Shown: one piece after another, positions 34,535 to 43,868 of the stretch
Layout: every line of letters starts with the position of its first letter
Position numbering within the stretch: position 1 is the stretch's first letter
Source of the DNA: Nitrospirota bacterium
GTDB taxonomy: Bacteria > Nitrospirota > Nitrospiria > SBBL01 > JAADHI01
Reading direction: 5' to 3'
Length of the DNA stretch: 64,000 bases
NCBI GenBank assembly: GCA_029261165.1
Contig: JAJDBV010000037.1
Span: 1-64,000 of the forward strand
Translations under genes and position numbers: made by a program
Notes under the pieces: generated by a model
Told to the model about the DNA's origin: nothing
What the model saw: only the letters and a program-made list of their open reading frames with translations
The model's database searches: none

Positions 34535-35368
34535 ATGGCCGAATCAAGACCACAGATTGAGGCACGGGGGTTGGTGAAGACCTATGGTGAACATCGCATC
34601 CTGGACGGCCTTAATTTAAGTGTGAACCGTGGTGAAACCCTTGTCATTCTCGGGGCAAGCGGGAGCGGCAAGAGCACCCTGCTCCGAAGTCTCATTGGTC
34701 TGGGGCGTCCCGATGATGGTTCTGTTCTCGTTCAAGGAATCGACATTTTTTCCACCGATCGACTTAGCCTGAAAGCACTGCGATGCCGGATGGGGGTGGC
34801 GTTTCAGGGCGGGGCGCTCTTCGGATCAATGACACTCGCAGAAAATATCGACCTGCCCTTGTCGGAATTTACAGGACTCCCGGCCTCAACGCGGAGGATC
34901 ATTACCCAAATTAAGCTTGGAATGGTGGGTCTTGAGGATGCAATGGATTTACTGCCTTCACAAATCAGCGGCGGAATGAGAAAAAGGGCCGCGCTCGCCC
35001 GCGCTCTTGCCCTTGACCCCGAAATACTTTTTTTTGATGAACCCTCGGCAGGTCTGGATCCTGTCACTGCCGCAGGCCTAGATCTCCTCATCCTGCAGCT
35101 CAAGAAGGTATTTCATGTCACCCTTGTGGTCGTCACCCACGAATTGACGAGTGCTTTCTCCATCGCGGATCGCCTGGCATTGATGCACGAAGGTCGATTT
35201 CTGATCATCGGTTCCCCTGCCGATGTTCAAAAGAGCAAAGACCCAATCGTCAGAAGATTCCTGGACCGACTTCCCGAAGATAAACGGAAGACTTCAGATT
35301 TCTATCAAAGGTTCATAGAAGAAGAGGGAGATGCCCAATCGATCCCGGAGGTGGACAATGAATCATGA
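34535..35368 (+). CDS. mlaF: MlaF-type ABC transporter ATPase
   Basis: The ATPase of about 277 residues has Walker A (GASGSGKSTL), Q-loop (GVAFQGGALFGSMT), signature (QISGGMRKRAALARAL), Walker B (EILFFDEPSAGLDPVTA) and a switch His (VVVTHEL). It powers lipid transport with MlaE and MlaD. GTG at 34526 would overlap the mlaE stop; the ATG at 34535 is as likely. The 3' end overlaps mlaD by 11 bases. Confidence 0.93.
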   Translation: MAESRPQIEARGLVKTYGEHRILDGLNLSVNRGETLVILGASGSGKSTLLRSLIGLGRPDDGSVLVQGIDIFSTDRLSLKALRCRMGVAFQGGALFGSMTLAENIDLPLSEFTGLPASTRRIITQIKLGMVGLEDAMDLLPSQISGGMRKRAALARALALDPEILFFDEPSAGLDPVTAAGLDLLILQLKKVFHVTLVVVTHELTSAFSIADRLALMHEGRFLIIGSPADVQKSKDPIVRRFLDRLPEDKRKTSDFYQRFIEEEGDAQSIPEVDNES

Positions 35369-36353
35369 GACAAAAAGGAGAGCTGAATTCAAAGTAGGGA
35401 TTTTCGTTATTGGGGCACTTGTGATTCTTATCGCCGGGGCCCTATGGATCAGCGGATCCCAATATTTCAGGGGTAACCGAAATGACTACTGGGTGCTTAT
35501 GAAAAGTTCCGGAGGGATAGACGTTGGAGATCGAGTTCGGATGGCCGGGGTTACTATTGGACGCGTCAATGAAGTCAGGCTGCGTCCAAGCCAGGCATGG
35601 CCGGTGGCCTTTCAGGTCGGGCTGCGAGCCGATGTTCCCATCAAAACAGACAGTAAGGCCCGGATCGTGTCATCCGGGCTTCTCGGAGACGGCTTTCTTC
35701 AGATCGACCCCGGCAATGCTAAGTCGCCGAGTCTCAAGCAGGGAGGAGAGATCCTGAGTCAAACCACTCCGGATCTCCAGGATATCCTGACAAAAATGGG
35801 AAAGATCTCAACCGAGGCCGTGGGTGGCCTGGACCAGGTCACGGCATTCATGGATCAAGTCTCTCTTGAGGTTGTCCCGTTATTAAAGAACATGAACACG
35901 CTTGTCTCGGAAGAGAATGCCAGCCATGTTCGGCGGATACTTTCAAATTTAGATGAAACGGTCGATCAGGCTGGAACTCGTTTTTCTTCCTTATCTGAAC
36001 GCCTAGAACCCCTTTCGAATCATCTGGACAAAACCCTGGGTGAAGCGTCTGTGATGATGAAAACTTTTACGGGGGTCGGAAACGACTTTCGTACAGCAAT
36101 CGGACCCGAGGGCTCACGTATCACAACAGTCCTTGATCAGGCAGAGAATACATTGATTTCCGCGAAGAGATCCCTGTCGGTTATCGAGGACAATCGGGAA
36201 GAACTTACTGCGACCATGAGTGATCTTCAGATAAGCGCATCGAATCTTAAAGCCTTTTCGCAGCAGATCAAGGAGAGACCTTTCAGTCTCATCCGAATGA
36301 ATCCTGAACCAGATCGCCGGCCCGGACAAGGCTTAAGGAAAAGAAAAAAATGA
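35358..36353 (+). CDS. mlaD: MlaD/MCE-domain substrate-binding protein
   Basis: The protein of about 331 residues has one N-terminal transmembrane segment (FKVGIFVIGALVILIAGALW) and a periplasmic MCE domain (SSGGIDVGDRVRMAGVTIGR, ARIVSSGLLGDGFLQIDPG). A long helical region at about 150-310 follows and is longer than in E. coli MlaD, which could form a bridge to the outer membrane. The ATG follows GGAGGTGGACA. The stop overlaps the start of the lipoprotein gene by 4 bases. Confidence 0.92.
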   Translation: MNHETKRRAEFKVGIFVIGALVILIAGALWISGSQYFRGNRNDYWVLMKSSGGIDVGDRVRMAGVTIGRVNEVRLRPSQAWPVAFQVGLRADVPIKTDSKARIVSSGLLGDGFLQIDPGNAKSPSLKQGGEILSQTTPDLQDILTKMGKISTEAVGGLDQVTAFMDQVSLEVVPLLKNMNTLVSEENASHVRRILSNLDETVDQAGTRFSSLSERLEPLSNHLDKTLGEASVMMKTFTGVGNDFRTAIGPEGSRITTVLDQAENTLISAKRSLSVIEDNREELTATMSDLQISASNLKAFSQQIKERPFSLIRMNPEPDRRPGQGLRKRKK

Positions 36354-36967
36354 GAAAATCTTTCATCATTTCAGTTTTTCTGGCGATCCTTTTTTCAGTC
36401 GCTGGAATAGGCTGTGCGACGATTCCTCAGACGCATTACTATATTCTGAGGCCCGAGAATACCGCAACGCTCTCGAAGAGAATAGACGAACAAGGCCTTG
36501 AGATTGGGGTCAAAGATTTTCTTATCGATCCCCCTTATGATCAGGACCAAATCGTGTATCGGATCGGTTCAGGAAGTGCTGAAGTTGGTTTTTATACCTA
36601 TCATCGTTGGGCGGTTCCCTTGTCACAGATGCTACCCAGCTTGGCTGCAGATGGTTTCAGGGGAATATCCGGGATCGCATCCATTGAGCCGATTCGCACA
36701 GGCCGGGCCTATACCGCTATACTGGAAGGACGGGTCATCTCCCTGGAGGAAATTGACACCCTTGAAGGAATACAAATTCATACTCGAATCTTCCTGTCGC
36801 TGCGACTTCGCGATGGAAGCGTCATTTGGTCCGATGTCCTTACCGAGCGGAGCCTGGCCGAAGCGAACACGGTCGGAGACATCGTTGAGAAAATGAGAAA
36901 TGCCCTGGTTGCTCTCCTGACCCGGGGACGTGAAAGCCTCGCGCTCAATCTAAGGAATTTCGGATAA
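36350..36967 (+). CDS. PqiC-like auxiliary lipoprotein of the Mla-type transporter
   Basis: The 205-residue lipoprotein has a lipobox ending GIGC (Cys of about residue 22), then THYYILRP and VGVKDFLIDPPYDQDQIVYR-type features of the ABC transport auxiliary (PqiC/YmbA) family. It overlaps mlaD by 4 bases, so it is translationally coupled and probably contacts the MCE protein at the outer membrane. The operon order is STAS-permease-ATPase-MCE-lipoprotein. Confidence 0.85.
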   Translation: MRKSFIISVFLAILFSVAGIGCATIPQTHYYILRPENTATLSKRIDEQGLEIGVKDFLIDPPYDQDQIVYRIGSGSAEVGFYTYHRWAVPLSQMLPSLAADGFRGISGIASIEPIRTGRAYTAILEGRVISLEEIDTLEGIQIHTRIFLSLRLRDGSVIWSDVLTERSLAEANTVGDIVEKMRNALVALLTRGRESLALNLRNFG

Positions 36968-37109
36968 AATCCGGGTTGAAGACACATCGGACAAGCATGA
37001 GAATAAATCGATTCTTTCCGTAACGAAGGATCTCTTAAGCTTGCTGATAGGTTTATGAGAAAGTAAGGACTTATCCTGTTACTGCTATTAGATTATTCTT
37101 TTTTCTTCA

Positions 37110-38003
37110 ATGGAAATCGTTGTGATTTTGGAACGATCCGCACCATTCTGGAAGACTTTGTTTTATACGGCCTTTGCCCTGGTGGCCTTCGCTGCGAATT
37201 CCGTCCTGGGTCGAATCGCACTTGGAACTCATTCACTAGACCCATCCAGTTTCACGATTGTTCGTTTATTGTCCGGGTGTGCCGTCTTGTTGCTGATCTT
37301 GAAACTGAGCAATACCAAGAACCCCGAAGCGAAACAAACAAGCCGAATTGCGGCGTTTATACTTTTTGTATATGCCGTCACTTTCTCATACGCATATATC
37401 ATCCTGGACACGGGAACCGGAGCGCTTATTCTATTTGGTTCAGTGCAGTTGGCAGTCGTTTTTACCTCACTTTTTTCAGGAGAGCGCCTGCATTACCTGG
37501 AATGGTTAGGGCTGTTCTGCGCCCTGGCGGGTTTCTCGGTTTTGGTTTTGCCCGGCGTAACGGCTCCTTCGCCTGTCGGTTTTTTCCTGATGGCGACTTC
37601 GGGTATTGTGTGGGGGGCATATACCCTCATCGGCAGAAAAAGTCAGAACCCGCTCTTCGATACGGCGATTAATTTTTCCCGTACCATTCCTTTTGTGCTG
37701 GTCCTGGCGCTATTCGCGTGGATTCAGGGGGAAGTTCATTTGTCACAAAAGGGGTTTTTATTGGCATTTTCATCCGGAGGAATTACCTCTGGAATGGGTT
37801 ATGCGCTCTGGTATAGGGCTCTTTCCGGCTTGTCGGCAATGCAAGCCGGTGTGGTGCAGCTCGCCGTTCCGGTGATCGCAGCACTCGGAGGTTTTGTTTT
37901 TATGTCTGAGGGGATTTCACTCCGCCTATGGGTCTCCGCGTCCATGATTCTGGGCGGCATCATGGTGGTTTTTATGGGCCGGGGGCGGATCGCACTCTCT
38001 TGA
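37110..38003 (+). CDS. EamA/DMT-family transporter
   Basis: The 297-residue protein has about ten hydrophobic segments and two EamA repeats (AANSVLGRIALG with RLLSGCAVLLLIL; MATSGIVWGAYTLIGRKSQN with GYALWYRALSGLSAMQAGVV). The family exports or takes up small metabolites; the substrate is not predictable. It lies 142 bases after the Mla operon and is probably a separate unit. Confidence 0.9.
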   Translation: MEIVVILERSAPFWKTLFYTAFALVAFAANSVLGRIALGTHSLDPSSFTIVRLLSGCAVLLLILKLSNTKNPEAKQTSRIAAFILFVYAVTFSYAYIILDTGTGALILFGSVQLAVVFTSLFSGERLHYLEWLGLFCALAGFSVLVLPGVTAPSPVGFFLMATSGIVWGAYTLIGRKSQNPLFDTAINFSRTIPFVLVLALFAWIQGEVHLSQKGFLLAFSSGGITSGMGYALWYRALSGLSAMQAGVVQLAVPVIAALGGFVFMSEGISLRLWVSASMILGGIMVVFMGRGRIALS

Positions 38004-38215
38004 ATTTTGATATCGGTCTCATTTGTAGTCCAGGCTACATTTATTCGATCCCATAAGGCCTTATCTTACGGGGTGTTTTCTTGTCTGATTGAAAATATTG
38101 TGGCTTCTGTGCTTTACTGAAAATGGGATCGTTAATTGCGGATAAGGGTAAGTCAAGCCTTTCGTAAAACGAGGGAGATCTGTTTCCCAAAACAGTGACA
38201 GGGAGGGAACGAACA

Positions 38216-38749
38216 ATGAAAAGGTTGTTTTGGATATTTGCTTTGGTTTTATCTTTTTCTGCCTGGGTGGGGTATTTGACCCCCGTTTACGCGAGTGGAG
38301 ACCATGCGGGAGGCCATGATGATTCACTTCATGCTTCAGGGGGAACCCTCCACTCCGTTGGGGTCAAATTAGGAAAGCAATTTACTTTTGAGCCGGTGAA
38401 CCCACCGCTTAAGAATCATATCTGGATGAAAACCGATCCCGGAAAAGTGGCCTTTTTTCACTTTGCGAAGCCGGTCAACGCGAAGAAAAATAAGCTCCTC
38501 TTTATGGGAGACGCCATCAAAGGCCGGTTTTGTGCTGAAGACCAACCCGACGGCGGGAAGACCGGCTTTGTCCATTTCCATAGCGCCAAGGTTGCACCCG
38601 GACATAAACATGGGCATGGCGGAGAGAAGGGTCAGGAAGGATATTGGCTGCGCCACATAGCCCTCGGAGAGTTTGACATGATGGGGATTCACTTCACCCC
38701 TGGCATTGCTCACAATTTTAAAGCAACAAAAGCTCCGAGCTGTAGCTGA
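38216..38749 (+). CDS. His-rich secreted protein of unknown function
   Basis: The protein of about 177 residues has a signal peptide ending near VYA. The mature N-terminus is His-rich (GDHAGGHDDSLHASGG) and another His cluster occurs later (APGHKHGHGGE, about 130-140). The body (HIWMKTDPGKVAFFHFAKPV, FDMMGIHFTPGIAHNF) is unrecognised. The histidines suggest metal handling in the periplasm, an inference. A GGGAGGG site precedes the ATG and a strong terminator follows. Confidence 0.7.
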   Translation: MKRLFWIFALVLSFSAWVGYLTPVYASGDHAGGHDDSLHASGGTLHSVGVKLGKQFTFEPVNPPLKNHIWMKTDPGKVAFFHFAKPVNAKKNKLLFMGDAIKGRFCAEDQPDGGKTGFVHFHSAKVAPGHKHGHGGEKGQEGYWLRHIALGEFDMMGIHFTPGIAHNFKATKAPSCS

Positions 38750-38771
38750 AGGCCGTTGAGTAAAAGAACAC

Positions 38772-38814
38772 AAAAAGGGGGTCGACATATTTAAGGGTCG
38801 GCCCCCTTTTTTTT
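38772..38814 (+). terminator. Rho-independent terminator
   Basis: An A-run and GGGGGTCGAC pair with GTCGGCCCCC (one G-T wobble) followed by eight T, 23 bases after the His-rich gene. On the other strand the A-run also allows termination of the HD-GYP gene. Confidence 0.8.
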
Positions 38815-38820
38815 AAGATA

Positions 38821-39618
38821 TCAGCCCGTTAGTTTGACTTCCCATGCGTCCTTATTTCGGGCAAGGATAAAACGGGTCTTACAAACCGGACAAAAAGCAC
38901 CATCTCCTTCCGATACCTCTTCACCCAGTGCAATCGTCTGCCCATCCTTCGGGCAAGCAAGAAGGGGGATCGCTCCGTCGCTGTGTAAAACGGTTTTTTT
39001 GAACATCCCTTCATCCCAGATCGATGAAAAGAGAACGACCAGTTTCGGGTCAAAATGCGTTCGCGTATGGCCTTTTAAATAGGCAAGCGCTCCTTCGGGC
39101 TTGAGTGGCTGGCGGTAGGGGCGATGGCTGGTCAGCGCGTCAAAGACATCGGCAATTGCGATAATCCGCCCCTCCACAGGGATCTCTTCTCCTTCCACTC
39201 CTTCCGGATAGCCGGAGCCGTCATAATGCTCGTGATGGGCATAGATTCCTGCGACGGCGGGTTTAAGAAATTTAAGCCCTTGGAGTAAGCGCTTCCCTTC
39301 TGCAGGGTGGGCCTTGATTTTTTCAAACTCATCATGTGTTAGCTTGCCGGACTTTTTTAAGATGTGGTCTTCCGTTGAGATTTTCCCAAGATCATGAAAG
39401 AGGGCTCCCAGTTCGATAGAGGCGACTCTTTCCTTTGTCCATTTGAGATGCCTTGCCATTGTGGTCACATAGCGGGAGACCCGCCAGGTGTGCCCCGCCG
39501 TATAAGGGTCTCTCCCCTCGACCACATTGGCCAGGAGGTTCAATGTGTCGAGATCCGGACCGGTTAAATGACGGCGGCGATCACGCCCGAAACCCTTCAG
39601 GAAATCCAACCCAACCAT
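38821..39618 (-). CDS. HD-GYP phosphodiesterase with C-terminal zinc ribbon
   Basis: The 265-residue protein contains an HD-GYP domain: AGHTWRVSRYV, HDLGKIS (metal-binding HD), KAHPAEGKRLL, YAHHEHYDGSGYPEG (HHExxDGxGYP) and DVFDALTSHRPYR. This predicts c-di-GMP hydrolysis. A C-terminal segment (ACPKDG and FCPVCKTRF) provides three cysteines plus neighbours that could bind zinc. No receiver or membrane sensor is fused. Confidence 0.92.
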   Translation of the reverse strand: MVGLDFLKGFGRDRRRHLTGPDLDTLNLLANVVEGRDPYTAGHTWRVSRYVTTMARHLKWTKERVASIELGALFHDLGKISTEDHILKKSGKLTHDEFEKIKAHPAEGKRLLQGLKFLKPAVAGIYAHHEHYDGSGYPEGVEGEEIPVEGRIIAIADVFDALTSHRPYRQPLKPEGALAYLKGHTRTHFDPKLVVLFSSIWDEGMFKKTVLHSDGAIPLLACPKDGQTIALGEEVSEGDGAFCPVCKTRFILARNKDAWEVKLTG

Positions 39619-39710
39619 GATATCTCCTCACAAAAAGACTAGAGACTTTATCAGATCTTTTCTTCAGTATAGTTATTTTTAATAATACGATGCTGTAGCG
39701 TCTCCTACAA

Positions 39711-39743
39711 TAAAAAGAGTCCCCCTGTTTCCAGGGGGACTCT
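39711..39743 (-). terminator. Rho-independent terminator of the 763-residue lipoprotein gene
   Basis: A perfect 12-base stem (39716-39727 with 39732-39743) is followed on the minus strand by five T. It lies 33 bases after the stop of the large lipoprotein gene. Confidence 0.85.
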
Positions 39744-39775
39744 GGTGAAGCACCCGTTAAGCCGAGAATGAAGGC

Positions 39776-42067
39776 TTATCTGGCATGCGGAGAAAAAATC
39801 GCGTTGTCGTGGAAGAGATCATCGAACTGATAGAAGATCTCTCCGGAAGCGCGTGGCGCTTCAACCGTGGCATCAAGAGATGTTCCGCCGGGGATTGGAC
39901 GTCCATGCGCATAGGTCCGATCAGCCCAGTACGCTGTCGCGGGGTCTGTCGGATTAACAGGCTCAACTTCAGTATCATCCTTGAGAAAAAGAGTTCCGTT
40001 GTTGGGGTTGATCCATAGGAAAGGCTTCCAGATCGGTGTCGGCGGGATGATATCTCCGCCTTCCGTATTAGGGTTCCGAAGGAAGGGAGGGAACCTGAGT
40101 GAATTGGCTACCATCCCACTTGGCGGAGGTGGGAAGTTGAGTGCGCCATTCGGGTTGTATTCTTTTGGGATGGGTCCACAGAAACCCGTTGGAAAATCTT
40201 CCCTACTGCACATCTTCGCAACACCATATCCTTCGGTCAGTTGCCCGATGACTAATCCATTGGACGGGGATTCGCCTGGGATCGGGCTGGGCTCTTGAAG
40301 CCGCTGTGAACTCGGTTCTGCAAACGATTTACCGATGATAAATGGTGGAGGATTGAATCTAAAAGGCAAAGATGCCGTTGAGAACTGGTAACCGTTCAGC
40401 CTGTTCCCCTTACCATCAATGAAAGGCAGCAGGCCATCCAGGTCTCCAGGTGCAGGAAAGACATCCGGTTGCTGGATGACGTCAAAGTGAGGACGGAATC
40501 CCCAACCGGCCCGCCACTGCATCTCAGCGACTTTCGGCGCGCCGTAGGTTGGTTTGAAGTTGAATATCTCGAAGCTGTGGCTCCCTCCATTGCCCAGTTT
40601 GGAGATATCGTCATGGAGCGGCTTGCTGAAATCGACATTTCGGAAAAAGTGAGTTTGCTTGTCAAGGTTAATGATCTTTACATTCACCATCTCTCCCTGG
40701 GTAAACTTCTCGATCGCACCTCCTCCCTTTGGCCCGGCTCCGTACATCTCATTATTCATATAGACGGATACAAAGCGGTAGTCCCCAAAATCTCCGGGAG
40801 ATAACGCGTCTTCATCATGGAGAACTTTCCAGGCCTCGGGGGGAAGCTGTTTCTGGTTTTTCGTCAGATCGGCCCACTCCTGCCATGTCCCCGCAGATGT
40901 TTCGTGAAGCATTGTGTAAACGGTTGCCGCATCAGATCCATTGATAACTGCCTGTGCCACGTTATACATTTTTTTCTCCGGAGCGGCCTCTCCGATCCAG
41001 GCGATGGATAGCAGTTTATTGCGTTCTGCAAAGCTTCTCCCCTGAGGATCCAGTTCAGTGTCGCCCGTATGGGCATTCACGATTTCAAAGACGGGCTGGA
41101 GAAAATGAATTCTCGGGGGATGTTCCCGCCATCCCCAGGTATAGACGCCCCGAAGCATCCCCAGAGGCGGGTGTTTTACCGTCACTTGGGTCACTGATGG
41201 GGCTTCGATCGGAACCCAAACAGAATCGAGTCCCTTATAAGGCAAGGCGACGCTGGTTTTTTTGTCGAGCATGACCGTTGCTGGCGCGAATTCTTCCCGA
41301 ACCAGTGAATAGATATTATAGTTCACATGAAGGAGGTCTTCTTTTGCCCCGAATGGGACCTTGATCAAAAAAGTATCGGCGTCGAACTGCCCATCATACC
41401 AGAGCATATTGACATCAACTTCCCATACTTTCACCCTGATCTCGTTTCCTTCTTCGTCTACCTTAGGGTCCAATCCTAGCGCTGTTTTCCCGGTGTCGCG
41501 GAGGGTCTTCATCTTATATTCACCAGGAGCAAAGTCTGAATCAATCGCTTCCAGGAGGTTGCTGTTGTAATTAAGCATTGGGAAACCATCGTAGATCTTC
41601 CCTTGTGTTCGCCCGAGAAGGATATCCATTAATTCATTGGCCGGAGTTATCATTCCGGCTTTGTCCCCCGAAGTTGCCGCCGAATTAATGTCCCGGAGTG
41701 CCTTCCTCATATCATCATTCGGGCTTGTTGCACTTGTAATGATATGCCCCGTCAAACTCGTGGCGCCCACAGCGGTCTCTGTTATGACAGGACCACCGAG
41801 GTTTTTTTGGACATCCCCTTCGACCTGATCGGTATTCGGAATGACCTTTCCGCTTACCGGTTCAATAATTCCTGGCCCATTATTAGAAGTCCCTTCCAGA
41901 GCATGAGGTGCAGACTTTGCAAAAACAGCCTCCTCAGAGGCAAGGGGCGTCGCATTTGATCCGGCCCCGACGACATCTGTTTCCCCGCTGCTGCAAGCAC
42001 CCATGAATAAAAGTGAAACAATAATGCCGGGCATTAATTTACTTTTCTTGAAAATCTTCATATTCAA
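39776..42067 (-). CDS. Large lipoprotein of unknown function
   Basis: The 763-residue protein has a lipoprotein signal with a lipobox ending MGAC (Cys at about 25). A low-complexity linker of about 100 residues follows. The central part contains LGMLRGVYTWGWREHPPRIH, FVSVYMNNEMYGAGPKGG and a His-bearing beta-like stretch (LDKQTHFFRNVDF, GGSHSFEIFNF, GFRPHFDVI). Near the C-terminus are MCSREDFPTGFCGP (possible disulfide) and many Pro-rich segments. No family was recognised. It is probably anchored to the outer membrane or faces the periplasm. It is monocistronic with its own terminator and is divergent from the DUF3179 gene. Confidence 0.85.
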   Translation of the reverse strand: MNMKIFKKSKLMPGIIVSLLFMGACSSGETDVVGAGSNATPLASEEAVFAKSAPHALEGTSNNGPGIIEPVSGKVIPNTDQVEGDVQKNLGGPVITETAVGATSLTGHIITSATSPNDDMRKALRDINSAATSGDKAGMITPANELMDILLGRTQGKIYDGFPMLNYNSNLLEAIDSDFAPGEYKMKTLRDTGKTALGLDPKVDEEGNEIRVKVWEVDVNMLWYDGQFDADTFLIKVPFGAKEDLLHVNYNIYSLVREEFAPATVMLDKKTSVALPYKGLDSVWVPIEAPSVTQVTVKHPPLGMLRGVYTWGWREHPPRIHFLQPVFEIVNAHTGDTELDPQGRSFAERNKLLSIAWIGEAAPEKKMYNVAQAVINGSDAATVYTMLHETSAGTWQEWADLTKNQKQLPPEAWKVLHDEDALSPGDFGDYRFVSVYMNNEMYGAGPKGGGAIEKFTQGEMVNVKIINLDKQTHFFRNVDFSKPLHDDISKLGNGGSHSFEIFNFKPTYGAPKVAEMQWRAGWGFRPHFDVIQQPDVFPAPGDLDGLLPFIDGKGNRLNGYQFSTASLPFRFNPPPFIIGKSFAEPSSQRLQEPSPIPGESPSNGLVIGQLTEGYGVAKMCSREDFPTGFCGPIPKEYNPNGALNFPPPPSGMVANSLRFPPFLRNPNTEGGDIIPPTPIWKPFLWINPNNGTLFLKDDTEVEPVNPTDPATAYWADRTYAHGRPIPGGTSLDATVEAPRASGEIFYQFDDLFHDNAIFSPHAR

Positions 42068-42424
42068 CTTCTCCTTTGTTCATGAGATCAACCCAAGGAA
42101 TCTTAAAGTAATTCCTATTTTCGAATAGCAAACGAGAATCAACATAGCAAAGCGTCTCAGGAATGTTTGTAAGCTCCCATACACTTTTCAATATTTTTTA
42201 ATTTTTTCTGAGGGATCTCTCTACAAAAAAAGAGTCATAGATATAAGTCAGACCGACTGTACGCCAGACTACATCATCAAAATCCCAGACCTGATATCTA
42301 TGGTCTTTATTAAGCAGGTATCTCTCTGAGGGAATGCTTTGATAAATTGTGGAGATCAGATCTTGTCTCGCACCTCAGTTTGCCGGGTAATGCGTAAAGT
42401 GGTATTCTAATTCAGGAGGTTGAT
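42068..42424. other. Divergent promoter region with an imperfect inverted repeat
   Basis: About 360 bases separate the large lipoprotein gene and the DUF3179 gene. AGAGTCATAGATATAAGTC near 42229 and GACCTGATATCTATGGTCT near 42287 are imperfect inverse copies, and TCTGAGGGA motifs occur on either side. These may be regulatory. The minus strand also has a 57-codon open frame without a start codon, not counted as a gene. Confidence 0.4.
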
Positions 42425-43330
42425 ATGAAGACCTTTAATGGTATTTTCCTCATAGTACTCGTCATTTTTTTGATGGGTTTCAATTTTTCAAAACTTAGTA
42501 TCCCCCGCTCTGAGATTCTCTCCGGGGGACCTCCCAAGGATGGCATCCCAGCTATCTTGCAACCCAAGTTTGTTCGGACGGACCAGGCAACGTTCATGAA
42601 GGATCAAGATCGCGTACTCGGCCTGGTGCATCATGGTGAGGTCAAGGCCTATCCGATTAATATCTTAAACTGGCATGAAATCGTCAATGATGTTGTCGGT
42701 TGCAGGCCGGTGTTTATCTCTTATTGTCCGCTTTGCGGGACGGGGATGGCTTTTGACCCGACCTTTAAGGGAATTAAATATACCTTTGGGGTTTCCGGCC
42801 TCCTCTACAAGAGTGATGTTTTGATGTACGATCACCAGACCGAAAGTCTCTGGTCTCAAATCCAGAAAGAAGCCGTCACGGGGGAGATGATGGGAACCCG
42901 ACTGACACTTCTGCCGCTCATTCACACGACCTGGAAATCCTGGAAAAAAGAGCATCCAAAAACGCTGGTCCTTTCTACCGAAACCGGCTACCGTAGGGAC
43001 TACAGCCGTGATCCCTATGCGGACTATGAAACCTCAGACCGACTCATGTTTCCGGTTGGAAAGATCGATCGGCGCTTTCCTCCAAAAACCTGGGTCCTGG
43101 GTATTGAGAGAAACGGCAATACAAAAGCTTACCCTTTTCCGGACCTGGCAAAAGGTCCTGCTTCAATTACCGATTGGCTTGGGTCGGAAGAGGTTCGCAT
43201 TGAGTATGATCGAGGCTCCCGGACCGCACGTATTAAAAACAAGGATGGGGCCGATCTTCCAACCGTGGTGGCTTACTGGTTTGCATGGGCTGCCTTCCAT
43301 CCAAAAACGGAGGTCTATACTCGCCCTTAG
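42425..43330 (+). CDS. DUF3179 domain protein, exported
   Basis: The 301-residue protein has an N-terminal signal or anchor (GIFLIVLVIFLMGFNF) and the DUF3179 hallmarks: VKAYPINILNWHEIVNDVVG, VFISYCPLCGTGMAFD, FGVSGLLYKSDVLMYD and ESLWSQ. The CPLC cysteine pair might bind a metal or form a disulfide. The biochemical function of the family is not established. AGGAGGTTGAT precedes the ATG. It starts a plus-strand run of five genes to 46974. Confidence 0.9.
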   Translation: MKTFNGIFLIVLVIFLMGFNFSKLSIPRSEILSGGPPKDGIPAILQPKFVRTDQATFMKDQDRVLGLVHHGEVKAYPINILNWHEIVNDVVGCRPVFISYCPLCGTGMAFDPTFKGIKYTFGVSGLLYKSDVLMYDHQTESLWSQIQKEAVTGEMMGTRLTLLPLIHTTWKSWKKEHPKTLVLSTETGYRRDYSRDPYADYETSDRLMFPVGKIDRRFPPKTWVLGIERNGNTKAYPFPDLAKGPASITDWLGSEEVRIEYDRGSRTARIKNKDGADLPTVVAYWFAWAAFHPKTEVYTRP

Positions 43331-43388
43331 GCATCTTCCAGAGAGGGACTCTGGATAAACAGTGAAGCTACATTATGGAGGTCAAAGT

Positions 43389-43739
43389 ATGAAAATAGAT
43401 CTGACTAAAATTCAAAAGAAGTTGAATGCCGCATCCTGTCCTGTTTGCCAGAATGCTACAATTGATGTTGCATTACGATGTGATCTGGGCTATGGAGAAT
43501 GTCTCTCAACGGGAACGTGTCGGACCTGTGGAACCGTGTATGAGATCTCGAATGAACGCCGTGCCCTGGAGAAGAAGAAAGATCTCCCTCCCCCGGTTTG
43601 TCCGCGATGCAAGGCTTCAAAAGATTCAGAGATTGATCTGGAGATGAGATGTGAACTGCCTTCACGGCAATGCTTCTATGTTGCCCATTGCCGAAAATGT
43701 GACCATCCGTTTTTCCCCGAAACGGTTAAGGATTCATAA
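43389..43739 (+). CDS. Tandem zinc-ribbon protein
   Basis: The protein of about 116 residues is two similar units. Unit 1 is CPVC, then VALRCDLGYGEC and CRTC. Unit 2 is CPRC, then LEMRCELPSRQC and CRKC. Each has a fifth and sixth cysteine in an RC(D/E)L...C pattern between the CxxC pairs, indicating internal duplication. It is probably cytoplasmic and metal-binding; no enzyme domain. ATGGAGGTC precedes the ATG. It follows DUF3179 by 58 bases. Confidence 0.75.
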   Translation: MKIDLTKIQKKLNAASCPVCQNATIDVALRCDLGYGECLSTGTCRTCGTVYEISNERRALEKKKDLPPPVCPRCKASKDSEIDLEMRCELPSRQCFYVAHCRKCDHPFFPETVKDS

Positions 43740-43767
43740 CTATTTTGTGATTTGTTGATATATATAA

Positions 43768-43795
43768 TTGACATATCCCATACATTGGTTAAGAT
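43768..43795 (+). promoter_or_regulatory. Putative sigma-70 promoter of the DUF3047 gene
   Basis: TTGACA at 43768-43773 and TAAGAT at 43790-43795, spaced by 16 bases, about 75 bases before the ATG. The same -10 hexamer occurs in the promoter at 21781. Pattern match only. Confidence 0.5.
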
Positions 43796-43868
43796 AGAGC
43801 GTAAGTTATTTCAGTTTGGGCCACCGAAGTACCCAACATCCTATTGTGTATGAAAGGAAAAAACTTTA

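Noticed and set aside
42220-42400. 57-codon open frame on the minus strand between the large lipoprotein and DUF3179 genes
   Set aside because: It has no start codon and no ribosome site, and its sequence is explained in part by an imperfect inverted repeat.
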